Shown here: positions 32,034 through 41,024 of the stretch, one piece after another
How the letters are laid out: every line of letters begins with the position of its first letter
Numbering within the stretch: the first letter of the stretch is position 1
Source: Candidatus Cryptobacteroides faecipullorum
GTDB lineage: Bacteria > Bacteroidota > Bacteroidia > Bacteroidales > UBA932
DNA length: 50,444 nucleotides
Assembly: GCA_017694885.1 (NCBI GenBank)
Contig: JADIMH010000035.1
Location: forward strand, 1 to 50,444
Reading direction: 5' to 3'
Made by a program: the position numbers and the translations under genes
The notes under the pieces: generated by a model
Databases searched by the model: none
What the model saw: only the letters and a program-made list of their open reading frames with translations
Told to the model about the DNA's origin: nothing

Positions 32034-35000
32034 ATGTTCAAGATGTTCATCAAAAGGCCGATACTCTCGGCCGCCATCTCAGTGCTTATAACATGCCTGG
32101 GATTGATTGCGCTTAACTCCCTGCCTATCACGCAGTTTCCAGACATTGTCCCGCCTTCGGTCACGGTCACTGCACGCTATACGGGTGCAAGTGCAGACGT
32201 AATGTCGAAGACTGTGGCCACGCCTCTGGAGCGTGCGATAAACGGAGTGCCGGGGATGACCTATATGACCACCGTCTGTACCAACGACGGCATGTCTCTC
32301 ACTACCATTTACTTCCAGGTAGGGACAGACCCTGACGTAGCCGCCGTGAACGTACAGAACAGGGTATCTACCATACTTGACGAACTTCCCGAGGAAGTAA
32401 TCAGGGCCGGTGTCGTCACGGAAAAGGAAGTGAACAGTATGCTCATGTACCTGAACATATTCAGTACAGACAGCACGCATACCGAAAAATTCGTCTACAA
32501 TTTCGCAGACATCAATATCCTGCGAGAACTCAAACGTATCAACGGCGTAGGCTTCGTCGAGATAATGGGACGCCGCGACTACGCAATGCGTGTATGGCTG
32601 AACCCTGACAGGCTTGCAGCATACGGCATGTCGCCGCAGGATGTAACAGAAGCCATACGCAGGCAGAATGTGGAAGCCGCACCAGGAAAGACAGGTGTCA
32701 GCTCGGACAAGCTTCCGCAACAGCTCCAATACGTTCTCCAATACACAGGAAAATTCAGTACGCCTGCAGAATACGGGGAAATCGTGCTGAAAGCCCTGCC
32801 TGACGGATCCCTCCTCAGGCTTGCCGATGTGGCAGACATCGAATTCGATTCAGAAGACTATAAAATGGTCTCGATGACGGACGGAAAGCCGTCTGCATCC
32901 ATCATGATCAAGCAGCGCCCGGGTTCCAACGCACGTGAAGTCATAAACGACATCAAGGCCAAGATGGCGGAAATCAAGGAAAGCAGTTTTGTTCCGGGAA
33001 TGGACTACAACATTTCCTATGATGTTTCCCGGTTCCTGGACGCCTCCATATCATCTGTGCTCCGGACTCTCATAGAGGCGTTCCTGCTCGTGTTCCTGGT
33101 AGTGTTCATCTTCCTCCAGGACTTCCGTTCGACACTGATTCCGGCGATTGCCGTACCTGTGTCGCTGGTGGGAACCTTCTTCTTCATGCAGGCATTGGGA
33201 TTCTCCATCAACATGCTGACACTCTTCGCGCTGGTACTTGCCATCGGTATTGTGGTGGACAATGCGATAGTGGTCGTCGAGGCCGTGCATGTGAAAATGC
33301 ACGACCAGGGGCTTTCACCTTTCAAGGCATCGGTAGCCGCGATGAAGGAAATCGGAGGGGCGATTGTCTCGATAACGCTCGTCATGTCGGCTGTATTCAT
33401 TCCCGTGGCGTTCATGCAGGGCAGTGTCGGTATATTCTACAGGCAGTTCTCGCTGACATTGGCTGTAGCCATCATCATATCCGGTATCAATGCGCTCACG
33501 CTTTCACCTGCGCTCTGCGCCGTGCTTATCAGGAAACAGGAGGAGGACGGGAAGAAGAAAAAAGGCCTGCTGTCAGGATTCTTCGGCTGGTTCAACAGGA
33601 AATACGATGCCCTTGAAGGGGCATATTCCAGAAGCCTGGGACGCTTCCTCAGGAAAAAGAGGTACACTGTCCTGGTATTCCTGCTTTCCGTCGCCGGAGT
33701 AGTGGTCATTTCGATGTTCCTGCCCTCAGGGTTCATTCCTAACGAGGACCAGGGAATGATATACGTCAACGTGGACTCGCCTCCGGGAGCCACACTCGAA
33801 CGCAGCGAAGCCACTCTAAACAAGATACAGGCAGAACTCCTCCCGCTCGAAGAAGTCGAGAACATTTCGACTCTGGCCGGTTACAGTCTCATGACTGAAA
33901 CGGAAGGGGCGAGCTTCGGCATGGGTATGATCAACCTCATTCCATGGGACCAGAGGGACAAGACCGTCTATCAGCTGATGAAGGAATACGAAGAACGAGT
34001 CTCGCACATCAAGGACGCCGACATACAGTTCTTCCTGCCGCCTACGGTTCCTGGATTCGGAAATGCCAGCGGATTCGAACTGAGGCTTCAGGACAAGACA
34101 TCAGGCACATTCCAGGATCTCGACAATGTAATAAAGGGATTCATCGAAAAGCTTGAAGCGGACCCGAGAATAGAAGGGGTCAGCACCGGATTCAACCCGA
34201 ATTTCCCTCAATACATGCTTAAGGTAGACCTGCAGAAAGCGGCCAAGCTCGGGATCAATATAGACGAAGCGATGGAAACGCTCCAGAGCTATATCGGAAG
34301 TTTCTATTCATCCAATTTCGTAAGATTCGGCCAGATGTATAAGGTCATGCTTCAGGCTTCGCCCGAATACAGGATGAATCCGGACGATGTTTTCCGTTTC
34401 TTCGCAAAGAATGTCCAGGGACAGATGGTACCTTATTCCAACTTCCTGACAATGGAAAGGGTTTACGGGCCGAGCCAGATCACCAGATACAACATGTTCA
34501 CCTCGGCACTGATCACAGGAGAGGCCGCAAACGGGGTCAGCTCCGGTGAAGTCATCGAAGCGGTAGAGGAAATAGCAAAGGACTATCTCCCGCGCGGCTA
34601 TGACATAGAATGGTCCGGAGTGACAAGAGAGGAAAAAGAGAGCGGCGGACAGACGATGATGATATACGGTATATGCCTGCTTTTCGTCTTCATCCTGCTG
34701 TCTGCACAGTACGAAAGCGTTTTCCTCCCGTTCCCCGTAATCCTGTCCCTGCCGGCAGGGGTATTCGGATCCTACCTGTTCCTTCAGATGCTCGGGATAG
34801 AAAACAACATCTACGCACAGGTGGCTCTGGTCATGCTCATAGGCCTGCTCGGTAAAAACGCAATCCTTATAGTGGAAATGGCTTCACAGTTCCGCAGACA
34901 TGAAGGCATGCCGGTAACCGAGGCCGCACTCAAAGGCGCAGTGAGCCGTCTGAGACCTATTCTGATGACTTCATTCGCATTCATCTGCGGTCTGATCCCG

Positions 35001-35183
35001 CTTATTTTCGCCCATGGAGCCGGAGCGCTCGGAAACAGATCTATCGGCACAGCAGCCGCAGGAGGCATGCTTGTCGGAACGCTTATAGGACTGTTCCTGA
35101 TTCCGGGACTATATGTGATATTTGAAAAGGCAGGCAGCAGATTCGCTAAAAACAAAGTGGAAGAAGATGAAGACGATGAATAA
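32034..35183 (+). CDS. RND multidrug efflux permease (HAE-1 type)
   Basis: A 1049-residue inner-membrane pump of AcrB length with the expected two halves of six helices and large periplasmic loops. It uses the proton gradient to drive export. Recognisable are the N-terminal FIKRPILSAAIS, the TM4 motif GIVVDNAIVVVE and the TM10 LIGLLGKNAILIVEMA, whose Lys matches AcrB Lys940. In TM4 AcrB has Asp407-Asp408, whereas here the pair is Asp409-Asn410, so one of the two proton-relay acids is replaced. Asn at this site may be tolerated in some family members. It is flanked by adaptor and channel genes; the stop overlaps the channel gene start. Confidence 0.94.
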   Translation: MFKMFIKRPILSAAISVLITCLGLIALNSLPITQFPDIVPPSVTVTARYTGASADVMSKTVATPLERAINGVPGMTYMTTVCTNDGMSLTTIYFQVGTDPDVAAVNVQNRVSTILDELPEEVIRAGVVTEKEVNSMLMYLNIFSTDSTHTEKFVYNFADINILRELKRINGVGFVEIMGRRDYAMRVWLNPDRLAAYGMSPQDVTEAIRRQNVEAAPGKTGVSSDKLPQQLQYVLQYTGKFSTPAEYGEIVLKALPDGSLLRLADVADIEFDSEDYKMVSMTDGKPSASIMIKQRPGSNAREVINDIKAKMAEIKESSFVPGMDYNISYDVSRFLDASISSVLRTLIEAFLLVFLVVFIFLQDFRSTLIPAIAVPVSLVGTFFFMQALGFSINMLTLFALVLAIGIVVDNAIVVVEAVHVKMHDQGLSPFKASVAAMKEIGGAIVSITLVMSAVFIPVAFMQGSVGIFYRQFSLTLAVAIIISGINALTLSPALCAVLIRKQEEDGKKKKGLLSGFFGWFNRKYDALEGAYSRSLGRFLRKKRYTVLVFLLSVAGVVVISMFLPSGFIPNEDQGMIYVNVDSPPGATLERSEATLNKIQAELLPLEEVENISTLAGYSLMTETEGASFGMGMINLIPWDQRDKTVYQLMKEYEERVSHIKDADIQFFLPPTVPGFGNASGFELRLQDKTSGTFQDLDNVIKGFIEKLEADPRIEGVSTGFNPNFPQYMLKVDLQKAAKLGINIDEAMETLQSYIGSFYSSNFVRFGQMYKVMLQASPEYRMNPDDVFRFFAKNVQGQMVPYSNFLTMERVYGPSQITRYNMFTSALITGEAANGVSSGEVIEAVEEIAKDYLPRGYDIEWSGVTREEKESGGQTMMIYGICLLFVFILLSAQYESVFLPFPVILSLPAGVFGSYLFLQMLGIENNIYAQVALVMLIGLLGKNAILIVEMASQFRRHEGMPVTEAALKGAVSRLRPILMTSFAFICGLIPLIFAHGAGALGNRSIGTAAAGGMLVGTLIGLFLIPGLYVIFEKAGSRFAKNKVEEDEDDE

Positions 35184-36627
35184 ACTGACTATAATGGCTG
35201 CAGCCCTTATGGCCGCAGCATGCGCTCCTGCCGTAGAGATGACAGACAGCAGGATCGAGCTTCCGGAAAAGTACCCATCGGCAACTACGGACACGATGAC
35301 GGTCGCAGATATCCGCTGGGAGGACTTTTTCCCCGACACATTGCTGCAGAAGCACATCAGGACCGCACTGGAAGGCAATTTTTCTTTTCTCAGCTGCCTG
35401 GACCGGATAAAGCTTGCTGAAAATGAGCTTAAAACGGCCAGGCTCGGATACTGGCCGTCCGTTTCGGCAGGGCTGACGGCCGGACTGGAGCGGTTCGGGG
35501 AATATACTATGGACGGAGTAGGAAACGCCACGACCAACACTCCTGACCTTGACCGCAGCAAACATATTCCGGATCCTTATCCGGATTTCGGACTCGGTGT
35601 CTCGTTCAGCTGGGAGGTGGATCTGTGGGGCAAGGTCACCCAGAAGAAAAGGGCGGCTCTCAGCAGATGGATTGCCTCAAGGGAGGCTGCATCCCTGGCA
35701 CAGTCGGTGCTTGTCTCGGAAATCGCAGGCAGGTATTTCGATCTGGTCAACCTGGATATGAAGCGCCAGATAACGGCTGCTGCCATAGAATTCATAGCCA
35801 AATCCTGCGAACTGACCGAAGATCTGAAAGACGCCGGAGAAATGACCCAGCTTGCGGCGGACCAGTTCCGCTCGAGGCTTTTCGAGCTCAAAGGCGTACT
35901 TCTGGAAACAGATGACATGATAGCCTCTGCGGAACGAGCACTGTGCGTACTGATGGGAAAGTTTCCGAAACATGTCGAGAGAAGCGGTTTTTACGATCTG
36001 AGAAGGATCCGGTATCTGAGCGATGCCGGAATTCCCGACCTTCTTCTGACCAGAAGGCCTGACATCAGGGAAGCGGAAATGCTGCTTGCCGCCGCCGACT
36101 GCGACGTCAAGGTTGCCCGAAGGGCCTTCTACCCGGGACTTAGGATAGGAGGCAGCGGAGGATTCAGCTCGTTCGACTTCGGGAAATTCTTTCTTGCTCC
36201 CGCTTCACTTGCCTATGAGCTTGCAGCCGGACTGACAGCTCCGGTCTTCAATGCAGGCAACATAAGGAATGAATATTCAAACTCCATCGTACGCAGGAAT
36301 ATCGTTGTGAACGGATACAAGGAAACCGTTGTGAAAGCATACGCCGAAGTCGCGGGGCTTATCGAAAGCTACGAAAACATATTGGAGCGCATCGAACTTA
36401 AAAAAGAAGAGATGCGTGCCGGAAAAAAGGCTACGGAAAGCGCGAACGAACTTTTCAGGATGCAGTTCATAGGCTATCTTGAAGTCCTGTCCGCCGACAG
36501 GGACTATTTCGAATGCTGTGAATCATACATAGATCTCGAAATAGAAAGGATGAAACTCCAGGCAGGACTGTACAGAGCGCTCGGCGGAGGAGGCTTCAGC
36601 CCGGACGGATCCGCTACCGCTCAATGA
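35167..36627 (+). CDS. RND outer-membrane channel (OprM/TolC type), lipoprotein
   Basis: An outer-membrane factor of about 486 residues that completes the tripartite pump. The signal ends in a lipobox (MAAAC-AP), as in OprM-type lipoproteins. Two repeats of the OEP fold are visible: FGLGVSFSWEVDLWGKVTQK with YFDLVNLDMKRQITA in the first half, and RRPDIREAEMLLAAADCDVK with RAFYPGLRIGGSGG in the second. Translation can start at ATG 35167 or 35176, both overlapping the permease stop at 35183. The stop at 36625-36627 overlaps the convergent DivIC-like gene by 14 bp. Confidence 0.93.
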   Translation: MKTMNKLTIMAAALMAAACAPAVEMTDSRIELPEKYPSATTDTMTVADIRWEDFFPDTLLQKHIRTALEGNFSFLSCLDRIKLAENELKTARLGYWPSVSAGLTAGLERFGEYTMDGVGNATTNTPDLDRSKHIPDPYPDFGLGVSFSWEVDLWGKVTQKKRAALSRWIASREAASLAQSVLVSEIAGRYFDLVNLDMKRQITAAAIEFIAKSCELTEDLKDAGEMTQLAADQFRSRLFELKGVLLETDDMIASAERALCVLMGKFPKHVERSGFYDLRRIRYLSDAGIPDLLLTRRPDIREAEMLLAAADCDVKVARRAFYPGLRIGGSGGFSSFDFGKFFLAPASLAYELAAGLTAPVFNAGNIRNEYSNSIVRRNIVVNGYKETVVKAYAEVAGLIESYENILERIELKKEEMRAGKKATESANELFRMQFIGYLEVLSADRDYFECCESYIDLEIERMKLQAGLYRALGGGGFSPDGSATAQ

Positions 36628-36919
36628 TATAGACATCATCGCCAGGCTCGGCGAAGTAAAATTCCTCCCTGGCGAACTCTTCCAATGTATCACGATCGGA
36701 TGTGAGCATCTCAATACGGTGTTCCATCCGGTCGATTTCTTCATTATACATCCTGATCTGTTTTTCCTGGCGGCGGATTTCGAGGCCGGACTGTATCCAG
36801 CGGATGACGTTGGTCCCCGGTTTGAAAAACATGAGAAGGACGAAAAAGGCCGTAACGACAGCGGCGTATCTGAAAAATCCGCCATGAGGTCCGTTGAATA
36901 TTTTACCTGGCCATCTCAC
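36614..36919 (-). CDS. FtsB/DivIC-like septum protein
   Basis: A 101-residue bitopic protein: short cytoplasmic part, one membrane helix (YAAVVTAFFVLLMFF), then a coiled coil (RRQEKQIRMYNEEIDRMEHR, IEMLTSDRDTLEEFARE) ending in REEFYFAEPGDDVYIIE, the tail typical of the FtsB/DivIC family. These proteins bridge FtsL and FtsQ in the divisome. The gene ends inside the last codons of the efflux channel gene. Its -7 box lies at 36948-36955, back to back with that of the nucleotidyltransferase. Confidence 0.88.
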   Translation of the reverse strand: MRWPGKIFNGPHGGFFRYAAVVTAFFVLLMFFKPGTNVIRWIQSGLEIRRQEKQIRMYNEEIDRMEHRIEMLTSDRDTLEEFAREEFYFAEPGDDVYIIER

Positions 36920-36947
36920 TTTTTATCTTCACTTGAAGTTTTCTGCG

Positions 36948-36965
36948 CAAAAATAATTATTTTTG
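36948..36965. promoter_or_regulatory. Palindromic pair of divergent -7 boxes
   Basis: CAAAAATA (36948-36955, minus-strand TAttTTTG) and TAttTTTG (36958-36965, plus strand) are separated by AT and together make a perfect 18-bp palindrome. They serve the DivIC-like gene to the left and the nucleotidyltransferase to the right. -33 boxes are weak. Confidence 0.55.
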
Positions 36966-36988
36966 GAAGATTTTTAAATACAATTGAA

Positions 36989-37921
36989 ATGAAACCAACA
37001 CTACTTGTACTTGCAGCCGGAATGGGCAGCCGTTACGGCGGATTGAAACAGATGGACGGACTCGGTCCCAACGGTGAAACCATTATCGACTATTCTATCT
37101 ACGATGCCGTACAGTCAGGATTCGGAAAAGTCGTCTACGTGGTAAGGAGTTCCTTCAAGGATCAGTTCGAACAGCTGGTAAAGGAGAAGTACAGCCATGT
37201 CAAATGTACCGACGGGACACCGCTGCAGTTCGAATTCGTCATTCAGGAGCTCGACAAGATACCTGCAGGATACACCCTCAACCCGGAAAGGCAGAAACCC
37301 TGGGGTACAGCCCATGCAGTGCTCATGGCCAAAGACGTGATCAGGGAGCCTTTTGCCGTGATCAACGGCGACGATTATTACGGCAAGGAATCGTTCAGGA
37401 TTCTCGCAGACTGGCTCAGGGAGCATGAAAACTCCACAGGACGCTACTGCATGGTAGGTTTCGAACTCGACCATACCCTTTCAGAGTCCGGCGGAGTATC
37501 AAGGGGAATCTGCAAGGCGGATGCAGAGCACATCCTCACCCATGTAGAGGAACATCATAATATAGCCAAGGCCGCAGACGGGAAAGTCTATGGAGACAAC
37601 AGCAAGGGCGAGAAGGTCGAACTGGACGGAAAGGCACTCGCTTCCATGAACATGTGGGGCTTCACCCCTGATTACTTCGAGAAGAGCGGAAAGATTTTCG
37701 CGGATTTCATCGCCAGGAATATCAATGAGCTGAAAGCCGAATTCTATATCCCTTACGCAATCGACTGCATGATCAAGGACGGAAGCGCAAAGACAGAACT
37801 GCTCTCCACACCTTCGCACTGGTTCGGAGTGACATTCAAGGAAGACAGGCCTGGTGTAGTGGCAAAGTTCCAGGAGTTCGCCGACAAAGGGGTTTATCCG
37901 ACACCTTTATACAACAAATAA
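36989..37921 (+). CDS. Sugar-phosphate nucleotidyltransferase
   Basis: A 310-residue nucleotidyltransferase of the NTP_transferase family. The nucleotide-binding GxGxRxG-type loop is LVLAAGMGSRYGG, with conserved KQMD and GLGPNGETIIDYSI; the metal-binding Asp pair is in VINGDDYYG. The protein resembles enzymes that activate sugar phosphates with UTP, CTP or dTTP for cell-surface glycans, but the substrate cannot be told. An upstream extension to 36719 would run antisense through the DivIC-like gene and is rejected; ATG 36989 follows a good -7 box by 23 bp. The CPBP gene starts 15 bp downstream. Confidence 0.87.
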   Translation: MKPTLLVLAAGMGSRYGGLKQMDGLGPNGETIIDYSIYDAVQSGFGKVVYVVRSSFKDQFEQLVKEKYSHVKCTDGTPLQFEFVIQELDKIPAGYTLNPERQKPWGTAHAVLMAKDVIREPFAVINGDDYYGKESFRILADWLREHENSTGRYCMVGFELDHTLSESGGVSRGICKADAEHILTHVEEHHNIAKAADGKVYGDNSKGEKVELDGKALASMNMWGFTPDYFEKSGKIFADFIARNINELKAEFYIPYAIDCMIKDGSAKTELLSTPSHWFGVTFKEDRPGVVAKFQEFADKGVYPTPLYNK

Positions 37922-37936
37922 AACATTTCGACCCGT

Positions 37937-38863
37937 ATGCCGAAATTTTTCCGACGTTCAAGTACGAAATCCTATGATCTGCTCTCCGGCTTTTCGTTTT
38001 ATGTTCCCGGAATAGGAGGAACGCTCGTTCTGCTGGCAATGCTGCTGGCAGGAGCCTGTCTGGGCAACCTGGTGACAGCCCTTCTGATGTTCTTTACCGA
38101 CATCGGGACGGCCAACGACTACGGCATGCTGCTGTCTTATCCGGTGATGTTCCTTCCGCCCATGTGGTATGCTTCATACCAGAGCAGGAGGAATCAGTTC
38201 TTCGATCCCGGATATGCGCTGGACAGCAGTCATTTCGGGAAGCTGAAAGGCTGGGGGGCGGCTCTTATGGCCGCCGTAGTGACCCTTGCCGGGAGCATGA
38301 TAACCGACCCGGTAGTATCTGTGCTGCCTCCGATGCCTGAATGGCTGGAAGCCACATTCGAACAGATGCTCCAGGACAGTCCTCTTTGGGTAACGGTCGT
38401 GTCGACAGTTGTCTTCGCACCGATATTCGAGGAATGGCTGTGCCGCGGTATGGTGCTCAGGGGCCTGCTGCAGAAAGTACATCCGGCGTGGGCCATGGTC
38501 ATATCTTCCGTATTCTTTGCATTCATACACATGAACCCGTGGCAGGCGATCCCTGCATTCGTGCTCGGAATGCTGTTCGCCTATGTCTACTATATGACAG
38601 GCTCGTTGAAACTTACAATGCTCATGCATGCAGTGAATAACGGAGCCTCCGTCCTGATGAGCCAGACCAGGGTAATGCAAGAGCTCGGGACAGACGCATC
38701 CCTTCTGGACATTCTCGACAAATGGCAGTACATCGGGCTGATGTCCGCAAGCCTGTTCATCATCGTCATATTCATAGACATAGTCAGAAAGAACATTCCT
38801 CTCGAGTCCGAAAGGGGCAACTGCGATGCAATCGGTCCGGACGAGACGGAATCCGGCCTCTGA
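37937..38863 (+). CDS. CPBP family intramembrane protease
   Basis: A 308-residue integral membrane protein of the CAAX-protease/bacteriocin-processing (CPBP) family. The three motifs are visible: EEWLCRGMVLRGLL (Glu-Glu and Arg, near residue 165), FAFIHMNPWQ with the second His (about 195), and HAVNN (about 233). About eight membrane helices. Family members are Glu-type intramembrane endopeptidases; in bacteria roles include processing of small peptides or self-protection, and no substrate is suggested here. It sits between a nucleotidyltransferase and a GH20 enzyme in one forward group. Confidence 0.9.
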   Translation: MPKFFRRSSTKSYDLLSGFSFYVPGIGGTLVLLAMLLAGACLGNLVTALLMFFTDIGTANDYGMLLSYPVMFLPPMWYASYQSRRNQFFDPGYALDSSHFGKLKGWGAALMAAVVTLAGSMITDPVVSVLPPMPEWLEATFEQMLQDSPLWVTVVSTVVFAPIFEEWLCRGMVLRGLLQKVHPAWAMVISSVFFAFIHMNPWQAIPAFVLGMLFAYVYYMTGSLKLTMLMHAVNNGASVLMSQTRVMQELGTDASLLDILDKWQYIGLMSASLFIIVIFIDIVRKNIPLESERGNCDAIGPDETESGL

Positions 38864-38914
38864 CAATCCTGCAATGCATTCGACAATAACACTATACAAA
38901 CCAATACCACATTT

Positions 38915-40909
38915 ATGAAAAAGAGATTAGCGATATTTTCATGTCTGATCGCCTTCGGCTTCAGTGCCATGGCACAGACAGTCCCGCAGGTAATCCCTGC
39001 ACTGCAGAGCTGGGAAGGGAAAAAGGGAAAGCTCGAGCTGCCGGAAAACGGACGGATCGTCATCGACCCTGCCTGTGCCGAAGTTCTGGAGGATGCCGGA
39101 TACATGCTGGCGGAAGATCTGAAGACAATGTTCGGCATGGAATACGAACGCGTGGCGGGAAAAGCCAAAGCAGGAGATATCTACATGACCCTGAACGATA
39201 AAGATTCAGAATACGGAGACGAAAGCTACCGGCTTACGATAGGATCCTATGTCAGCATATCCGCTCCAGCGGCTAAAGGAGCCTTCTGGGGGACAAGAAC
39301 ACTGCTCCAGATGCTCCATAACCAGCCTGACGGTCTTCAGAAAGGCCAGGCCCTGGACTATCCGACATACCGGCAGCGCGGCTTTATGATAGATGTCGGC
39401 CGCAAGTTCTTTTCGATGGATTTCTTGGAGCAGTACATAAAAATCATGGCCTTCTACAAGATGAACCTTCTCCAGGTCCATCTCAACGACAACGGATTCG
39501 TACAGTTCTTCGACAATGACTGGAACAGGACCTATGCGGCTTTCCGTCTGGAATGCGACAGCTTCCCGGGACTGACAGCAAAGGACGGCTCCTACTCGAA
39601 AGAAGAGTTCAAGGCTTTCCAGAAGACAGCGGCAAGGTACGGAATCGATGTGATTCCGGAAATCGACGTGCCGGCACACTCACTCGCATTCACCCACTAC
39701 AATCCTGAGCTCGCCGCCGACAATACGGCTTACGGCATGGATCATCTCGACCTGTATAAGGACGAGGTCTATGAGTTTCTGGACACCCTCTTCGCAGAAT
39801 ACATCGGAGGTGAAGATCCGGTATTTGTCGGTCCTTACGTGCATATCGGCACCGATGAGTACAACAGGAAAGAAGCCGAACAGTTCAGACATTTCACCAA
39901 TTACTACATAAACTACATAAAGAAATTCGGGAAAACTCCAGTAATCTGGGGAAGTCTCGATGTAATGAAGGGAAAGACAGAGGTCAATCTCGAAGGCTGC
40001 TATGTCAATGCATGGAACTATGACTGGATGAACGTGCAGTCGGCTCTGGACCAGGGGGCAAAGGTCGTGAACATGTGCGATGCATACCTGTATATCGTAC
40101 CTGCTGCAGGATATTACTATGATTTTCTGAATTACAGGATGCTGTATGAAAAATGGACGGCAGGAATGATGCACAAGGGCGAACCTGCAGATGCGGATAC
40201 TCCAGGTTTCATGGGTTCTATGTTCGCCGTATGGAATGACCATGTCGGTAACGGTATCAGCCAGCAGGATGTCCATTACAGGACTTTCCCTGCCCTGCAG
40301 CTGATGTCCGACAAGCTCTGGAAAGGGAACAACTCGGAGAACGTTCCTTACGAACAGTTCGAAGCCCTGTGCAGGACGACTCCGGAAGCTCCCGGCATAA
40401 ACCTGCTCGGCAAGGTGGAAGGCAAGGTGGAAGTAACGGAAGCAGGCTCTCCTGTCACATTGGACGGCAGCGCCGCTGTCTGCACCCGGGTGGCGGAAAT
40501 AGGATATCCGTACAGCGTGGAATTCAGTATCTGCCCTGACACGAACCCAGCAATAGATGCTATCCTGTTCAAGGGACCTCATGCGGAATTCATTACCAAC
40601 TGGGAAAATACCGGCAAATTCGCTTTCAGACGCGACGGTTACGAATTCGTTTTCCACGGCTACAGGCTGCCTGCAGGAGAATGGACGAAAATCCGTATAG
40701 AAGGAGATACCGAAGGTACCTCACTGTATGTTAACGGAGAACTGGCTGAAAGGCTCGAAGGCCGCATACGCGAAGTCTATAACAGGACCTACAACAGGAA
40801 AGACCGTATGTTCTATCATGAAACCCTCGTGTTCCCGCTCCTGAAAATAGGAGATGAACACATGGGATTCAAGGGAAAGATATCAGATGTGACAGCAGAA
40901 CAGAAATAA
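38915..40909 (+). CDS. Secreted beta-N-acetylhexosaminidase (GH20)
   Basis: A 664-residue glycosidase removing terminal GlcNAc/GalNAc from glycans. Signal peptide about 1-20 (FGFSAMA-Q), a GH20b-like beta domain (about 35-140), and the GH20 barrel from RGFMIDVGRKFFSMDFL to about residue 500, with NLLQVHLNDNGF and the catalytic Asp-Glu pair in HIGTDEY (about residue 310). The last 150 residues (SVEFSICPDTN, KIRIEGDTEGTSLYVNGELA) form a LamG/concanavalin-like sugar-binding domain. This fits use of host mucin or chitin-type glycans. It is followed by a long inverted repeat. Confidence 0.93.
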   Translation: MKKRLAIFSCLIAFGFSAMAQTVPQVIPALQSWEGKKGKLELPENGRIVIDPACAEVLEDAGYMLAEDLKTMFGMEYERVAGKAKAGDIYMTLNDKDSEYGDESYRLTIGSYVSISAPAAKGAFWGTRTLLQMLHNQPDGLQKGQALDYPTYRQRGFMIDVGRKFFSMDFLEQYIKIMAFYKMNLLQVHLNDNGFVQFFDNDWNRTYAAFRLECDSFPGLTAKDGSYSKEEFKAFQKTAARYGIDVIPEIDVPAHSLAFTHYNPELAADNTAYGMDHLDLYKDEVYEFLDTLFAEYIGGEDPVFVGPYVHIGTDEYNRKEAEQFRHFTNYYINYIKKFGKTPVIWGSLDVMKGKTEVNLEGCYVNAWNYDWMNVQSALDQGAKVVNMCDAYLYIVPAAGYYYDFLNYRMLYEKWTAGMMHKGEPADADTPGFMGSMFAVWNDHVGNGISQQDVHYRTFPALQLMSDKLWKGNNSENVPYEQFEALCRTTPEAPGINLLGKVEGKVEVTEAGSPVTLDGSAAVCTRVAEIGYPYSVEFSICPDTNPAIDAILFKGPHAEFITNWENTGKFAFRRDGYEFVFHGYRLPAGEWTKIRIEGDTEGTSLYVNGELAERLEGRIREVYNRTYNRKDRMFYHETLVFPLLKIGDEHMGFKGKISDVTAEQK

Positions 40910-40914
40910 CTGGG

Positions 40915-40985
40915 AACGACTCAAAAGGGTAATTTCTGCGTTACGCTTGATTCGCAAGCCTTGAAATTCCGCCTTTTGAGTCGTT
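40915..40985. repeat. 71-nt inverted repeat between convergent genes
   Basis: Outer 14-bp arms AACGACTCAAAAGG (40915-40928) and CCTTTTGAGTCGTT (40972-40985) are perfect. Inside, AATTTC (40931-40936) faces GAAATT (40963-40968) and GCTTG faces CAAGC. It lies five bases after the GH20 stop and 40 before the DUF3737 stop, so it may terminate both transcripts, or be a small mobile repeat. Confidence 0.65.
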
Positions 40986-41024
40986 TCTCTACTATTTACC
41001 TTTCTTTCGCTGATGTCAGCTTCT

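Noticed and set aside
36719..36988. N-terminal extension of the nucleotidyltransferase
   Set aside because: It would run antisense through the DivIC-like gene and its promoter; the nucleotide loop begins directly after ATG 36989.
39680..40657. 325-codon open frame on the minus strand
   Set aside because: Antisense to the GH20 hexosaminidase, with no recognisable domain and atypical His/Arg/Val-rich composition.
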